A stretch of DNA of 64,000 nt from Kuschelorhynchus macadamiae (lineage: Eukaryota; Arthropoda; Insecta; Coleoptera; Curculionidae). Made by a program: the position numbers and the translations under genes. The notes below the pieces were generated by a model that was not told where the DNA came from, made no database searches, and saw only the letters and a list, made by a program, of their open reading frames with translations. This document shows positions 47,466-58,488 of this stretch, piece by piece. Where the stretch lies: contig JAUTXW010003372.1 of assembly GCA_030620095.1 (NCBI GenBank), forward strand, positions 1 through 64,000. Direction: 5' to 3'. Positions within the stretch are counted from its first letter, which is position 1. Every line of letters begins with the position of its first letter.

Positions 47466-47575
47466 TACTCTGTAATAATTGTATCAAGGACAAGCGACGG
47501 AAAATTCCAAGATTAATCGACTTACCTGTAAGGATGATGAATCGCAATTTTCCTAGCTTATTCGTAGATATAATT
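47466..47575. repeat. Internal complementary region (ICR)
   Basis: 47466-47505 pairs with the left end (45990-46030): CTGTAATAATTGTATCAAGG and GACAAGCGACGGA against the reverse complement. 47508-47575 pairs with the right end (47765-47828): TTAATCGACTTACCTGTAAG, GATGATGAATCG and TTTTCCTAGCTT. The two ends are thus joined in complementary form, as expected of a template for end-joining. Confidence 0.85.
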
Positions 47576-47640
47576 ATTACCCAACCCACCCTGATATAGG
47601 TACCTTATTTGGCAAGGGATTTTCCATCGTCGCACGTCAA

Positions 47641-47757
47641 CAGAAAGACGCAGGGGATCGGCAGTTAAGAGTATCAGGCGGGAAGATGAATCATTGTGAT
47701 TGTAAATTTTAAAAAGATTCGTGCTGATGGGTAGATTTTTGGAAACTACACTGTATT
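47641..47757 (-). repeat. DIRS-like right inverted terminal repeat
   Basis: Reverse complement of the left arm; it continues into a right-end extension (47758-47828) not present at the left end, as in described DIRS elements. Confidence 0.88.
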
Positions 47758-47828
47758 AATTATATCTACGTTCAAGCTAGGAAAATTACGATTAATCATC
47801 CTTACAGATAAGTCGATTAATTTTTAAA

Positions 47829-48706
47829 TTTTGGTAGGTACGTATTCAACTTGACAGAACAAAATTACGGTATAATGAATTTTAAAAAACATCGGTGTAA
47901 AAAACTACCTATTCAATTTATTTTAAATTAAGCCCAAAAACTAAGCGTGCATAGATAGAAAGTGGTAACATATTGGTACGAATTCAACATAGTGAGATAA
48001 AATGGCGCCAAATAAAATTGTTTGTCATATATGTGTTGATTATGTGCGGAACTAAATTGGATCACACTTCACTGTTTCTAACAAAAAGAAAGATTCACAA
48101 CGAGAGAATTTACCGATTTTTTCTAATGCGATTATTTAAACCTATACGTATTTTGTTATAATAAAGCAAAAAGTAAATAATAAAATTTAAACACACATAT
48201 ATGATACCGATTGCTTTATCAGTCGTTTCGAATATTTTACAATTTTTAGTCGACCTCGAATATAGGTCTAATGGAATTTTTAAATTCCCTTGATTCAATG
48301 TTTATAGTTTCGGAAACGTAGAAATTTTAGATATACTTAACCGATTGATTTCAAATTTTGGCCAAAAATTAAGGGTCATATGGAAATGAACTGGTAACAT
48401 TTTGGTAAAAATCCGATGACAAAACAAAATGGAGGCCTAGTTGAATGTTAAAAAATATATTATTAAAAAACTACCTATCCAGTTTATCTCAAATATTGCA
48501 CAAAAGTAATGTATTATGTAGGAATCAACTGGTAAAATTTTGGTACAATTTACCTAAAAATTTAATTTTTTTATGAATTATGGCCAAAAATCAAGTGTGG
48601 CATAAATACAAACTGGTAAAATATTAGTAGGAGTTAAATATGATGTAACAAAATGTCGTCAAATAAAAATGTTTGAAAAGACAGTAAAAATGTGTTACTA
48701 AATGAC
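47829..48706 (+). repeat. Abundant unclassified repeat, copy 7 (left part)
   Basis: Family phrases throughout (TTGGTACGAATTCAACAT, AAATTAAGGGTCATATGG, AAAACAAAATGGAGGCCTAG). The end phrase GTGCGGAACTAAATTGGATC occurs at about 48048, and a further block follows. The hAT copy 2 has inserted at 48706/48707, and the repeat resumes at 51351. Confidence 0.82.
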
Positions 48707-51350
48707 CAGGGGCGTGCAGTCCAAGGAAGCAAGGGAAGCAGTGCTTCCCCAAAAAAAATTACAGAACGTCTTCTAAAATGTAATTTTTGAAATAGGAAAC
48801 CATTAATTTAGTTTATATTGAAAATGCTAAAATATTATCTTAATTATCAAGCCCATAATAAATGCGGCCTTAACTCCGACCCAGCCACAATAGAATATCC
48901 AATAGAATCTATGCGGGCCGTTAGCTTCCCTGCAGCTATGTAAGTCCTGTATGCTTGATTTCTTGTGAATCGGGCCAGAGGTTATTGAACTTTCCACCGG
49001 CTGTTTGCAATTTTTGCATTTCAGTCGCGTGCTTTAAGTGGTGGCGGAAGCTATCGTTGGAGTAGGTTCTTGGTTTGAACGGCTATCCATGTGTGACACG
49101 TACGTCGCGTCGTGCATGGTGCGATATGGAAGACAGTACGGACGTGGATTTGCAAATACCGTCAACTTCGGCTGTCGGTAATAACGTTGAAAATGTTGGA
49201 GAATTTAGTATGAAGAGTGTGTGTGAATGTGTGGTGTGTGTCTTAAAAATAAAGGGATTTTCAACATTAAACTTCGCTGATAAGCTTCAAATAATTTCCA
49301 AAGGAAGGGCAAAACCGCCTATGAAAAATTTAACCACAAAAATGAAAAACTGTATTAGACATTTTTATCTAGAAAAACAATACGAGCAATTTAAGGGGCA
49401 ACAGGGTGTGAAAATATGAGTAAATTATTTTGTTGGCCATATTTACTTTTTGAAAATGAAAAAGGTCTCTGGAATAAAACTGGTTTTTCCGATTTAAACA
49501 ATGTCCATAAAGCTGTAAAAAGACAAATTATGTCCAAATCGCATTTACAGGCCTTCGTAAAAGAAAAAGTCTTCGACAAAACCAGAATTGAACACGCCCT
49601 TAATAAACAGTTGGAAATTAGTCACCGCCAACACAATGAACTAGTCGATAAAAATAAGCAAATATTAAGAAGATTTATCGATGTTGTTTGTTTTCCAGGA
49701 CAGCACGAATTGGGATTTAGAGGTCATGACGAAACAAGGGTTTCTTCAAATAGAGGAAATTTTAAAGATTTGCTTAGTTTAATGGCTAAATATGATGATT
49801 GCTTAAAAAATCATTTAGAGCAGTCTAGCGTTTTTCGCGGAACGTTGAATCGAATCCAGAACGATTTAATTTCCGCTGTTGCAACCATTATTCTAAAAAG
49901 AATTAAGCAGGAGATTGGCGAAGCACGGTTCATTGCTATTGTTCTGGACGAAACAACTGATATCACTAATTTTAGTCAATTATCTATAGTAATACGCTAC
50001 GTCAAAAAAGACGGAAGTATTCAAGAGCGATTTTAGGTTTTTGTGTCCGAAAACCGTACAGCAGATGTATTATATACCTTAGTCTATAACGTTACTAAAG
50101 AAATTAATGGAGGGAAAACATTAGTTGCTCAAAGCTATGATAGAGCTGCAGTGATGGCAGGACAATTAGGGGGTCTGCAAGCTAAAGTTCAAGAAACTTT
50201 CCCAAGTGCTGTGTTTATCCATTGTTTTGCTCATAAATTAAATTTAGTTTTATCCCAGTCCATCAATCACATTAAAGAGTGTAAAGTATTTTTCGTTACT
50301 TTAAGTGGCATGGCTGCTTTTTTTTCCAAGTCAACAAAACGTACACAAGCTTTGGACTCCATTGTCCACAAACGATTGCCCAAAGTAGCTCCTACTAGGT
50401 GGAACTATAATGGAAGACTTGTGTTAACAGTATCTGAAAATCGTGAATCACTGATTGAACTATTTGAGAATATAATAGAAAATAATGAAACGTGGGAAGC
50501 AGTAAATACTTCGAGGGGGTTTTTGGACTGTTTGAAACGAGATTTTAATTTTTATAATTTGTTGAACATATTTTCAGAAATATTCGGACAATATTTTTAA
50601 TATATTACAAACTAAAACAAATGATATTGCTTTTTGCCTAAAAAAAGTGGATGATTTTAAGTCCATGTTAAGCCAAAAAAGAGATGACTTTGACCTATTT
50701 TGGGAAAAAACGATGACGTTAAATGTAGAGCCACAAGACAAGCGTCGTCGAACAGACAAGGTGGGAGATGTTCAAACATCATACAGACGCCTATTTTATA
50801 AAATAATCGATCAAATTCAGCAACAAATAAACTACAGATTTAACGGTATAAATGATTTTAAATTCCTCGAGCTCTGCAATTTGGATGCATTTAAAGAAAA
50901 AACTTTTCCAGAAGATGCGTTTAAATCTCTTCTTCTTCATTATGACCAGTTCTTCGATCAAGTGTTACTGCGATCTGAACTAAAAGTGATGACATTAGCG
51001 CAAAAAATAACGCTAAGGAATTAATGCCATTTTTAAAAGACAAGGAGCTGGAAGATGCCTACACTGAAGTGTCGAAATTGTGTGAATTAGTATTGACAAT
51101 ACCTGCCCCAAGTTCATCAGTAGAACGCAATTTTTCAACGCTTAAACGTATACCAAATTTCGTGCGAAATTCAACGGGGCAGGAGAGACTTTCGCATACA
51201 TCGCTGTTGTCCGTTGAAAATAAACTTCTCTACAATATGTCGGAGCATCGACGTTTTCTGCAAAAAATGATCGAAGAATCGAATTACATTACAAATAGGT
51301 AAGTTTCTAAAAATTGCTTCCCTTTCTTAAAATTTCACCGCACGCCCCTG
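48707..51350 (+). mobile_element. hAT element copy 2 (ZMYM1-like), full length
   Basis: The termini are CAGGGGCGTGCAGTCCAAGG at the left and ...TTTCACCGCACGCCCCTG at the right. The flanking 8-bp duplication TAAATGAC is perfect (48699-48706, 51351-51358). Length 2644 bp. The left flank plus right flank rebuild the end phrase of the abundant repeat (compare 5660-6440), which confirms the insertion. Same family as 23424-26096 in opposite orientation. Confidence 0.96.
49075..51302 (+). pseudogene. hAT transposase, five broken frames
   Basis: Domains as in copy 1: leader (49075-49400); TTF finger LFCWPYLLFENEKGLW with a Cys replaced by Tyr; GHDETRVSSNRGNFKDLLSL (DUF4371-like); ARFIAIVLDETTDITNFSQL with the first catalytic Asp; AVFIHCFAHKLNLVLSQS; and TIPAPSSSVERNFSTLKRIP with the catalytic Glu. 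Breaks: frameshift near 49400, stop at 50034-50036 with a small deletion relative to copy 1, shifts near 50570-50650 and at 51020. The sites of damage differ from those of copy 1, so each decayed independently after insertion. Confidence 0.92.
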
Positions 51351-51450
51351 TAAATGACTATGTACTGAACTAAATTGGGTCACACTTCACTATTCCTAAT
51401 AAAAAGAAAGATTTATAATGAGGGAAGTTCCAGGTAAAGAAAATTTACCT
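51351..51450 (+). repeat. Abundant repeat, copy 7 (right end beyond hAT)
   Basis: GTACTGAACTAAATTGGGTC, CACTATTCCTAATAAAAAG and ATAATGAGGGAAGTTCCAGG repeat the right end seen at 6421-6530. Confidence 0.8.
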
Positions 51451-52214
51451 TTTTATTGTGCTATTCAATTGAACAGCAAAATCAAAACTGTTGTTCCTGC
51501 ACTTTCTGTCATATATTTTCAAATCAAGAAGTTATAACACGTCGACGGATCGGTTGTCATTGTGGCTTATGTAACAAACGACGGTATTAATTTTAATAAT
51601 AATTTAGGGGAAGGTAATTCTAAAATGGCTAGCCAATACAAAGCCTAGCAACTTGTTTTTTTACGATACCACTAATTAAAAAATATTAAATAAATAATCA
51701 TTGAGTTAACAAAGTATTTTCATCCAGTATGATTGAAATTATAATCCATTAGTCTTTGAGAAATATCGTAAAAGTGCTGAAAATGTTCAAACTTCTGCTT
51801 CGTGCAGATGACTCTACAGGTTTCCGGCACTTGCAGAGTTTACCAATAAAATTTTATTACCGCAGCAAGTTACAATACCCACATAAACCGGTCCCTTACC
51901 GAAAAATATTAAACCAAATAACAGCATTAAAGAGCTCCCGTGACTGTAACCGAAAACGTACACAGGCAAGTAATCAGCTGAAAAAATATAAAATTTCAAA
52001 ACAATAATTTTAAAACAGAGAATTAGTTAGATAAAGTGTTTACTTCCCTATATTACTATTGCTAGTATTACTACTATTATTATTAACATACTATGTGGCC
52101 CAGCGAAGGTATTTATTCCATACATAGGCTGGGTCAATGTTTCGCAGGGATTAAATTTTGGGTGTCATGTGTGTTGATATCAAACTTATATCATAACAAA
52201 CATAGAAAAAGACT
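51451..52214. other. Unassigned DNA
   Basis: An 83-residue frame (51756-52007) is open but unrecognised. No termini seen. Confidence 0.35.
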
Positions 52215-52247
52215 AGAAGTCTCAGTTTCAGTAAATTATAATTATTA

Positions 52248-52290
52248 ACATGACACGTGTTTCGCTCTGTGGAGCATCATTAGACTTACA
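52248..52290 (-). ncRNA. Hammerhead-like motif, left arm (decayed core)
   Basis: On the minus strand: CTAATGA at 52283-52277 (consensus CTGATGA, so the essential G is changed to A), an extra T, stem GCTC/GAGC with a CACA loop, GAAA, ACACGTGT as stem III, then C at 52252. The core substitution makes activity unlikely. Confidence 0.5.
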
Positions 52291-52487
52291 AACAACAAAG
52301 AGAACCTTGATAAATAATCACTCTCACAAATCCAGAAACAATAACTTACAAATAGATAAAACACACTAAAGTACAACACAACAAACAACTACTTATACAT
52401 ATTTGATCGACACTAAAATGAGGTTAAGTCTCACGTGAATAAACAAAATAAAATATTAAAAAAGTATTAAAAAAGGTGTTTGTTCCT

Positions 52488-52605
52488 AGCTAGAATCGAA
52501 CCCAGACCGCTGGAGTGGGAGGACAGATTAGGTGCTTATAGACCACAGCACCTACTCTGCCCTCCCACTAAGGCGGTCCGGGTTCAATTCCAGCTAGCAA
52601 CATGC
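52488..52605. repeat. Central palindrome with tRNA-like T-arm motifs
   Basis: The plus strand has GGTCCGGGTTCAATTCCAGC (52575-52594) and the minus strand GGTCTGGGTTCGATTCTAGC, both like the B box/T-arm of a tRNA gene. Between them GTGGGAGG...AGATTAGGTGC is mirrored by GCACCTACTCTGCCCTCCCAC. No proper cloverleaf with acceptor and anticodon arms forms on either strand, so it is not a tRNA gene but could derive from tRNA-like ends. Confidence 0.55.
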
Positions 52606-52756
52606 AAATTTTCTATTTTGTTTATTCACGTGAGACTTAACCTGATTTTAGTGTCGATCAAATATGTATAAGTAGTTGTGTGTTTTGTTGTACTATTTCT
52701 AATTTATTGCTTTTGCGGATATGTGAGTGTGATTAATTACTAAGAATCTCTTTGTC

Positions 52757-52800
52757 GTTTGTAGGTCTGATGATGCTCGAAAGGGCGAAACACGTGCCAT
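52757..52800 (+). ncRNA. Hammerhead-like motif, right arm
   Basis: CTGATGA (52767-52773), an extra T, stem II GCTC/GGGC closed by a GAAA tetraloop, GAAA core (52787-52790), then CACGTGCC. The U that should close stem III before the cleavage C is a C here, and stem I pairing is weak. The motif is probably decayed, but in a different place from the left arm. Confidence 0.55.
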
Positions 52801-52840
52801 GTTAATAATTACTGAGACAGAGACTTGGAGTCTTTGAGAA

Positions 52841-53351
52841 ATATGGACAATTTCTTTCAAACTTATATTAAACTTAAAACAGTTGGGGTAAATGTTTTGA
52901 TATCGAAAAGTTGTGGAAGTCATTGGCGTAAATGGTTGATCTTTTTTCTATTATATGCAATACACAAAAAAACAAATTATTTCGAAAAACGGCAAAACAC
53001 GTCAAATTTTTTTTTTTATATAAAATAATCTTTTTCCACTATACGGGGTAGCCCTAAAGAGGAGAGGTATCGCCTATGAACGAAATAATGTAACATTTCA
53101 AAAGCATTTAACTAAAAAACGGTGAAACAGATCAAATGTTTTTTACCATTTCGTATTTATTCACATTTCTTTCCACTACATAGGGAAGACCTAGGAGGAT
53201 GAAACAGGCCCCTGAGAACGGAAAAAAATATTTTAAAAGCGTTTACCTTTTTATTAAACTATGAAAAACGGCCGATTTATTTTACTTCTTTGTATTTAAC
53301 ATGTTAGTTTTTTTTTATTATTATCATAAGATTATAATTTTGTTGAAATTG
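52841..53351. other. Unassigned DNA
   Basis: AT-rich, with loosely repeated phrases such as ACTAAAAAACGGTGAAACAG. No feature supported. Confidence 0.3.
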
Positions 53352-54740
53352 CTGATGAGATTGTACTGCCATGCGATTCTCATCACCAGGCTATTGTTTT
53401 GAATGTTGCCTTAAATATGGGTCAGAATAAACTTGAATTTGATACCTTTTATTACAATTTTACGCAAGCCGATTATGCAGGTTTAAACTCATATCTCATA
53501 AACTGTGTATATTCCCTATCCGAACCTCTTTGGATAATGTTTAATGAATCTTTAAAAAATGGTATCTTCCCGGAGCAATTGAAGAACAGCTTTTTAACTC
53601 CTGTTTTAAGATCTGGTGACAGATCAAATATTTGTAACTACAAACCAATCTCAATAATTGATTCGATTCCAAAGCTCTTCGAAAAGATCATTTGTGAGCT
53701 GTTGAGCATGTTTTTCCTCTTTGGTCTCTCCTCGACAAAAAGGCAGATCAACCGCCACTAATATGTTGATTTACACAACATGTGCTTAGGGCTTTGGAGA
53801 GTCGGTGTCAGGTTAATTCCATTTACACCGACATTTCCAAAGCCTTTGATATTGTAGATCATATGTTTCTTGCGAAATTGAAATTTTTGGGTGTTAGAGG
53901 TAACTTTTTGTCACGGAAAATTATTATGACATCAGGAGTGCCTCATATTTATTAACGACCTATCTAATGTAAATAACTCAGAACACCTCTTTTATGCTGA
54001 TGATTTAAAGCTATTTAAAGGTATAAACATATATATAATTGGTGCTGTAGAAATAGATTGTATTTAAATATTGGTAAATGTGATTGTCATTAAATTTTTC
54101 AGAATAGCAAATTGATTTACTGTAAGTATACAATCAATGGTGATGAAGGTAAATTCAATTTGATTTGGGTATAATTTTGGACAGTAAACTTAGCTTTGAT
54201 TTACTTTATGAACATATAATTAATAACTCACTAAAACTCATAGGCTTTATTAGCAGATTCTCACAAAGGTTTTCATCTTTTAAATCAATGAACTTTCTTT
54301 ACAAAAGTCTGGTCAGCTCGAAGCTTGAATATTTATCTAGCGTATGGTCACCTTATCATCTAACATATCGCTTAAATATTGAAACAGTTCAGAATAAATA
54401 TATCAAGCTGCTAGCTTTTAGAGTAAAGTTTCCCCTTACTTTCTATAACTATAGTGAGGCAAGAGCTAGATTTGGCCTAGTCAAGAAGAGTAAAATTGGA
54501 CATTTACTTTCTTTTTAAGTTAATAGACACTTACTAATACTAATAGGTTTGATAGACTGTTCAGAATTGTTAAGTTTTATTGGTTTGAGGGTACCTACTC
54601 GGCAAACAAGGGCTATGGAATTAATTGCGATTGATTTTCATCGCTGCAATTATGGAGTATTCTCACCATTATCTAGAATTGCAACCAACGGCAATAAAGT
54701 GAATATAGACTTCTTTTTTTTATTCTTTTACATGTTTTAA
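53352..54740 (+). pseudogene. LINE reverse transcriptase, multiply broken
   Basis: Fragments in order: QADYAGLNSYLINCVYSLSE, LKNSFLTPVLRSGDRSNICN and YKPISIIDSIPKLFEKIIC; then in other frames SIYTDISKAFDIVDHMFLAK (palm Asp) and MTSGVPH followed by a deletion; then INDLSNVNNSEHLFYADDLK (catalytic Asp pair), LDSKLSFDLLYEHIINNSLK and LYKSLVSSKLEYLSSVWSPY. A stop near 54516 and frameshifts throughout show that it is long dead. YADDLKLF suggests a Jockey/I-type clade, not resolved. Confidence 0.85.
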
Positions 54741-54920
54741 AAAAAAGCGTTCCAATATTAGTTTTAGTTAATTAGTCTTAAGATTATTATGTAATGTTGA
54801 TTTTGTATTTGCTATGTAGTCTAAGTAAGTACACAAATGGAATTTAAATGCAAATATTATGTGATTTAATGGGTATTTATACCCGTAAATAAATACATAA
54901 ATAAATAAGCTCTAAGGATA
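53352..54920 (+). mobile_element. Decayed non-LTR retrotransposon with TAAA-type tail
   Basis: A LINE remnant whose coding region ends near 54740 and whose 3' end carries ATAAATACATAAATAAATAA (about 54888-54908). The 5' part with the endonuclease is missing. It is a different family from the LINE at 19.4 kb, judged by its YADDLKLF motif and C-terminus. Confidence 0.78.
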
Positions 54921-55939
54921 TGAAACAGCCTCAAACAAACGAAAATATGTTTTTTTTTTTAATTTTAAGTCGGTTAGTGACGGTGAACCACATCAAAAAT
55001 TGTTTTGAATTGTAGTATATAAATAAAACATTTGACCAATATGCATGGTAACCCTAGGAGAAAAACCGTCGCTTTAAAATACAAATATTTTTATATTTTC
55101 TTAACGCTTAGCATTTCTAAAAAATGGTAAATCAGGGGCAAGTTATTTTCTTTTTTGCATATAAAAACAAGTTTTCAATTATAGAGTTATTCTAGATAGT
55201 GGAGCAGCTCTTTTAAAACAAAATTTTCGACTTTTTTATTTAAATGGTGGAAAACACCAGATGTGTTTTATTTTTAGAATATAAATTTTTTTTGTTTCCG
55301 AGCTTTTTAATAGCAAAAATATGTTTGTAATGTCACAGACCCTTTCTATAATCATTTATTATATTATTTTTATAATTATAGATAATGGCAAAACACCTCA
55401 AGCGAAATGTGGGAAAGCTCTATTTGTCAAAAATACATTTTCTATCTCGATAAATGGCTCTTATTCAATACTTTGCTAAGGGATCCGAAAGTTTAATTAT
55501 CCTAGCTTTCTCAATTAGTTTAAAATGTTCTCAGTATGTAACCAAGAAATAATACTCTTTTATTTTATACAAAACTAAGGGCATAAACGACAAAAAGATT
55601 ATGACAAAAAATTAATGTTGCGCTTCCTTTTTATTTGTACGGCCTCATTAGGACACCGGCCCCTTTTTTACGACCATTTTGTAAATATTTGCAGCAAAAG
55701 GCGAGCAATTTTACTTAATTTTACTCAGTGTTTGCTGCGTCTACTGACTACCGAGCTTAACGTTATTGTTAGGGAGATGGCGACATTTTTGGTATATGAT
55801 GTGTTCATCCTTGATAATGATAGTTATGACAGTTTAATAGTAAAGCAAGGAAAGCCATTTTTTACGCCGGATTTCGAAAAAATTACGAAGATATTGGCAA
55901 GAAAATGAATCTTTGTATTTTTTTTATTTTACGAAGGAT
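54921..55939. other. Unassigned DNA
   Basis: A 97-residue frame at 55615-55908 is open but matches nothing I recognise; AT-rich elsewhere. Confidence 0.35.
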
Positions 55940-56780
55940 CTAGCAAAGCAAACTTTAGCTAGTTCAAAATGGCTCTCAAGGTGCTACTTAAAAAAAATTA
56001 GCCTGCTTCCTAGTATTGTATTCGTGAAAAAATCACCCTCCGAGATTAGATCTTTACCTTTCAGGGCCCCTAGATACCTGTCTGTCTGTCAGTCTGTCTG
56101 TTCGCGGCATAGCTAAAAAACTACTACTGTGATTGATTTCAGATTTTTCTCAAAAATTAAGGATCATATGGGGTGACCTGGTAATATTTTGGTAAAATCC
56201 AATATGGTGAAACAAAATGGCGGCCAGAATGTTAAAAAATGTATTACTAAAAAACTACTTAACTAATTTATCTAAATTTGTACACAAAATTCAATTATTA
56301 TGAGAAAATCGACTGGCAAAATTTTGGTGTGAACGCAAGATGACGAAACAAAATGGCGGCTTGATAAAATATTTAAAAATTCAACCTGAAAAACTACTTA
56401 ATGGGTGGATTTCAAATTTTGCGCAATAATTAATTATGGTATAGAGATGAACTGGTAAAATTGTTGTACGAATTCTAAAGGGCAGAACAAAATGGCAGCC
56501 AAATAAAATGTTTTTGATCGTGAAAAAATCACCAGGTTTTACATATTTTCACTATTTAACGTCCCTAGATGAGAAACATATGTTTTATCAATTCCTTCGA
56601 TCTATCTGTCGGTCTGTCTGTATGTCGGTCTGTTAGTTCGCGGCAAAGCTTAAAAAATACTTGTCCGATTGTCTTCAAATTTTGGTCAAATATTAAGGGG
56701 TTTCTAGGGACGACCTGGTAATATTTTGATAATAATCTAGTATGTTTTCGAGGGGTCTCACTCGCAATAACTAATTGTAA
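55940..56780 (+). repeat. Abundant unclassified repeat, copy 8
   Basis: Two internal blocks, each with the CTGTCTGTCTGTTCGCGGCA-type run (about 56085 and 56610), GGTGAAACAAAATGGCGGCC and ATTAAGGATCATATGGGG phrases. Confidence 0.82.
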
Positions 56781-56798
56781 ATCTTACTGATATCACAA

Positions 56799-57130
56799 CA
56801 GGGTGGTCCAACAGTGCGTTTTTAAGTCCAATAACTCGGTTATTGTGGGAATTAGAAAAAAATATATACGAAAGCTGTAGGAACTGCTGAGAGCTACAAC
56901 CCACAATTATTTTCGATTATACAGGATTGAGGATAAGTTTGCGACAAACCAAATTTACATTTTTTTAAATGGAACACTCTGTATATTATTTTATTTCCAG
57001 ATTCTTCTCTTTTTGGCCATTCTCACAATATAGGATTTATGGGGTCTATACAGAGTAATTCAAGATTTATGACCACTTTTCGAAAATATCAGAGGTATTT
57101 GACTCCCTGTATTTTTTTAATGAGTTAGCA
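56799..57130 (+). repeat. Mariner terminal repeat, left, matching 63612-63962
   Basis: Starts CAGGGTGGTCCAACAGTGCG and is matched in reverse complement by 63612-63962 over about 330 bp. Both include TTGGACTTAAAA-type, ATTTACATTTTTTTAAATGG and CACTTTTCGAAAATATCAGA blocks. The inner AAATGGAACACTCTGTATAT lies about 170 bp in. The orientation fits the two ends of one element enclosing everything between, but the flanks are AA and TA rather than a clean TA pair. Confidence 0.7.
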
Positions 57131-57643
57131 TAAATCATTTTAGCGCGTTAAAAACGTTCGAATGTAGTCTTCTTTCAACTGCGATATTTTTTTGGTATTC
57201 TTTAATAACGGTATACAGGGTAAATAAAAATCCTGAATGCAATTTTTCTCGAGTAATCTAAATGGAATGCCCTTTATATTATTATATTTTCAGATTCCTC
57301 CCTTTTTGGCCATTCACAGGCTTCACAGCCTATACAGAGTCGTTCAAGATTTATGGGCACTTCTCGAAAATATTAGAGGTACATTTGACGTTAATGATGA
57401 AAATTATCTCCATTAACATTTCTATTTTTTTGGAATGTTGCTTCCTCCGTAAATAACACAAAAAAGAAAGCAAATCTTGGCACTCTTTGAATTTGTTATT
57501 ATGCCCAGTGACAAAAAACTAGTGGACCTTATTTTTACAAATGGAATTAAACTGTCAAAAATACAAATTTGAGTTGTCAGGTAATGCTGGTGCTTGAGTT
57601 TTGTATCAAAACCTAAGTACAGTTTCTATCGTAAGACGCAAAG

Positions 57644-58488
57644 ATGAATTTTAATATACAGGAAATGATCGATATGATTTATGTATTAGGAGCAAGTGTT
57701 TGAATTGTTTGTTAGCGACAAGAATATATCACGAAACGTATCCTGATAGAAGACAACAGCACAAAAGTGAAAGGCTTATGCAACGGCTTGATGAGACGGG
57801 AAATGTAGAATACATGAAAACTGATCGAGCCAAACCTGTTTAAAAGAGGAGAACGACTTAGCGGTTAACTTAAAATTTATAGAAGAGCCACATATTGGCT
57901 CAAGAAGAATTGCAAATGAAACTGATGTAAGTAAAACCACTATTTTACAAATTCTAAAAAAAAACAAGTCTCACCCATACCACATTCAACTCCTTCAAGA
58001 ATTCTATGAGCATGATTATCACTGGCGACTAGATTCTTGTCACTGGGCACAACAACAAATTAAGATAAAGCCAATATTTACTAACTTTGTGATATTTACT
58101 GACGCAGCAACAGTCCACAAAAATGGAAATGTCGATAAACATAATTTTCATTACTATGCTACTGAAAATCCTCACTATATTCGCACAACTAGTCAAAATA
58201 TGTGATCTCTTAACGTCTGGGGTGGAATTTTGTCATCGATCCGCATTTTTTGAAGAAGTGCTTACTGCACACCGATATCCCCAGTTGTTGGGGGAAGATT
58301 TTAGAAGACTATTATATTAACGTCCGTGATTAAGTATGAGTTATGCATGACGGTGCCCCAGTTTACCATAAGGCTGACATTCATGGATTTCTTAATGAAC
58401 AATTTCAAGAACGTTGGATAGGAAGAGGGGGACCGATACGTGGCCGCCTAGATCCCCTGACTTGACAAAAATGGACTTTTTTCTTTAA
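57644..58488 (+). pseudogene. Mariner-superfamily (DD41D) transposase, heavily frameshifted
   Basis: It begins MNFNIQEMIDMIYVLGAS, parallel to MSLSTPELINMTFVLGE at 13.2 kb. Next come EEPHIGSRRIANETDVSKTT and SHPYHIQLLQEFYEHDYHWR, then FVIFTDAATVHKNGNVDKHN (first Asp), NVWGGILSS, MHDGAPVYHKADIHGFLNEQ (second Asp) and RSPDLTKMDFFL (third Asp). Reading across one shift gives 41 residues between the last two Asp, as in the 13.2-kb element. At least five shifts or stops are present and the C-terminal about 40 residues are lost after the stop at 58486-58488. Confidence 0.85.

Larger units (their letters stand above)
45990..47828 (+). mobile_element. DIRS-like tyrosine-recombinase retroelement, internally deleted
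   Basis: Inverted arms 46021-46135 and 47641-47757 match closely. Outside them the left (45990-46020) and right (47758-47828) extensions are unrelated to each other. An internal region, 47466-47575, consists of the reverse complement of the left end followed by the reverse complement of the right end. Inverted terminal repeats plus such an internal complementary region define DIRS elements, which use it to template a circular intermediate. A tyrosine recombinase remnant lies between; gag and reverse transcriptase are missing, so the 1.84-kb copy is probably deleted from a 4-6 kb parent. No target duplication is expected and none is seen. Confidence 0.82.
52215..52840. mobile_element. Palindromic element with hammerhead-like motif in each arm
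   Basis: The left arm (52215-52450) and right arm (52610-52840) are inverted copies with about 80-85 percent identity by eye. Examples are TTATACATATTTGATCGACA and GTTAAGTCTCACGTGAATAA against their reverse complements. Each arm carries a hammerhead-like core pointing outward from the centre. The centre (52488-52605) is a second, nested palindrome with tRNA-like T-arm sequences. No protein is encoded. It may be joined PLE terminal repeats or a nonautonomous ribozyme-bearing retroelement. Confidence 0.75.

Noticed and set aside
52488..52605. A tRNA gene
   Set aside because: B-box-like T-arms occur on both strands, but acceptor, D and anticodon arms do not pair into a cloverleaf, and the segment is itself a palindrome.
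53350..53385. Hammerhead core CTGATGA at about 53353
   Set aside because: No GAAA core, stem II or stem I partner follows at a sensible distance, so it is a chance match.
53995..54010. Hammerhead-like CTGATGA near 53998
   Set aside because: It is the coding sequence of the reverse transcriptase YADD motif and has no GAAA partner.
55615..55908. 97-residue frame as a host gene
   Set aside because: No recognisable motif, no splice context or homologue that I can name, and the length is attainable by chance in a window of this size.
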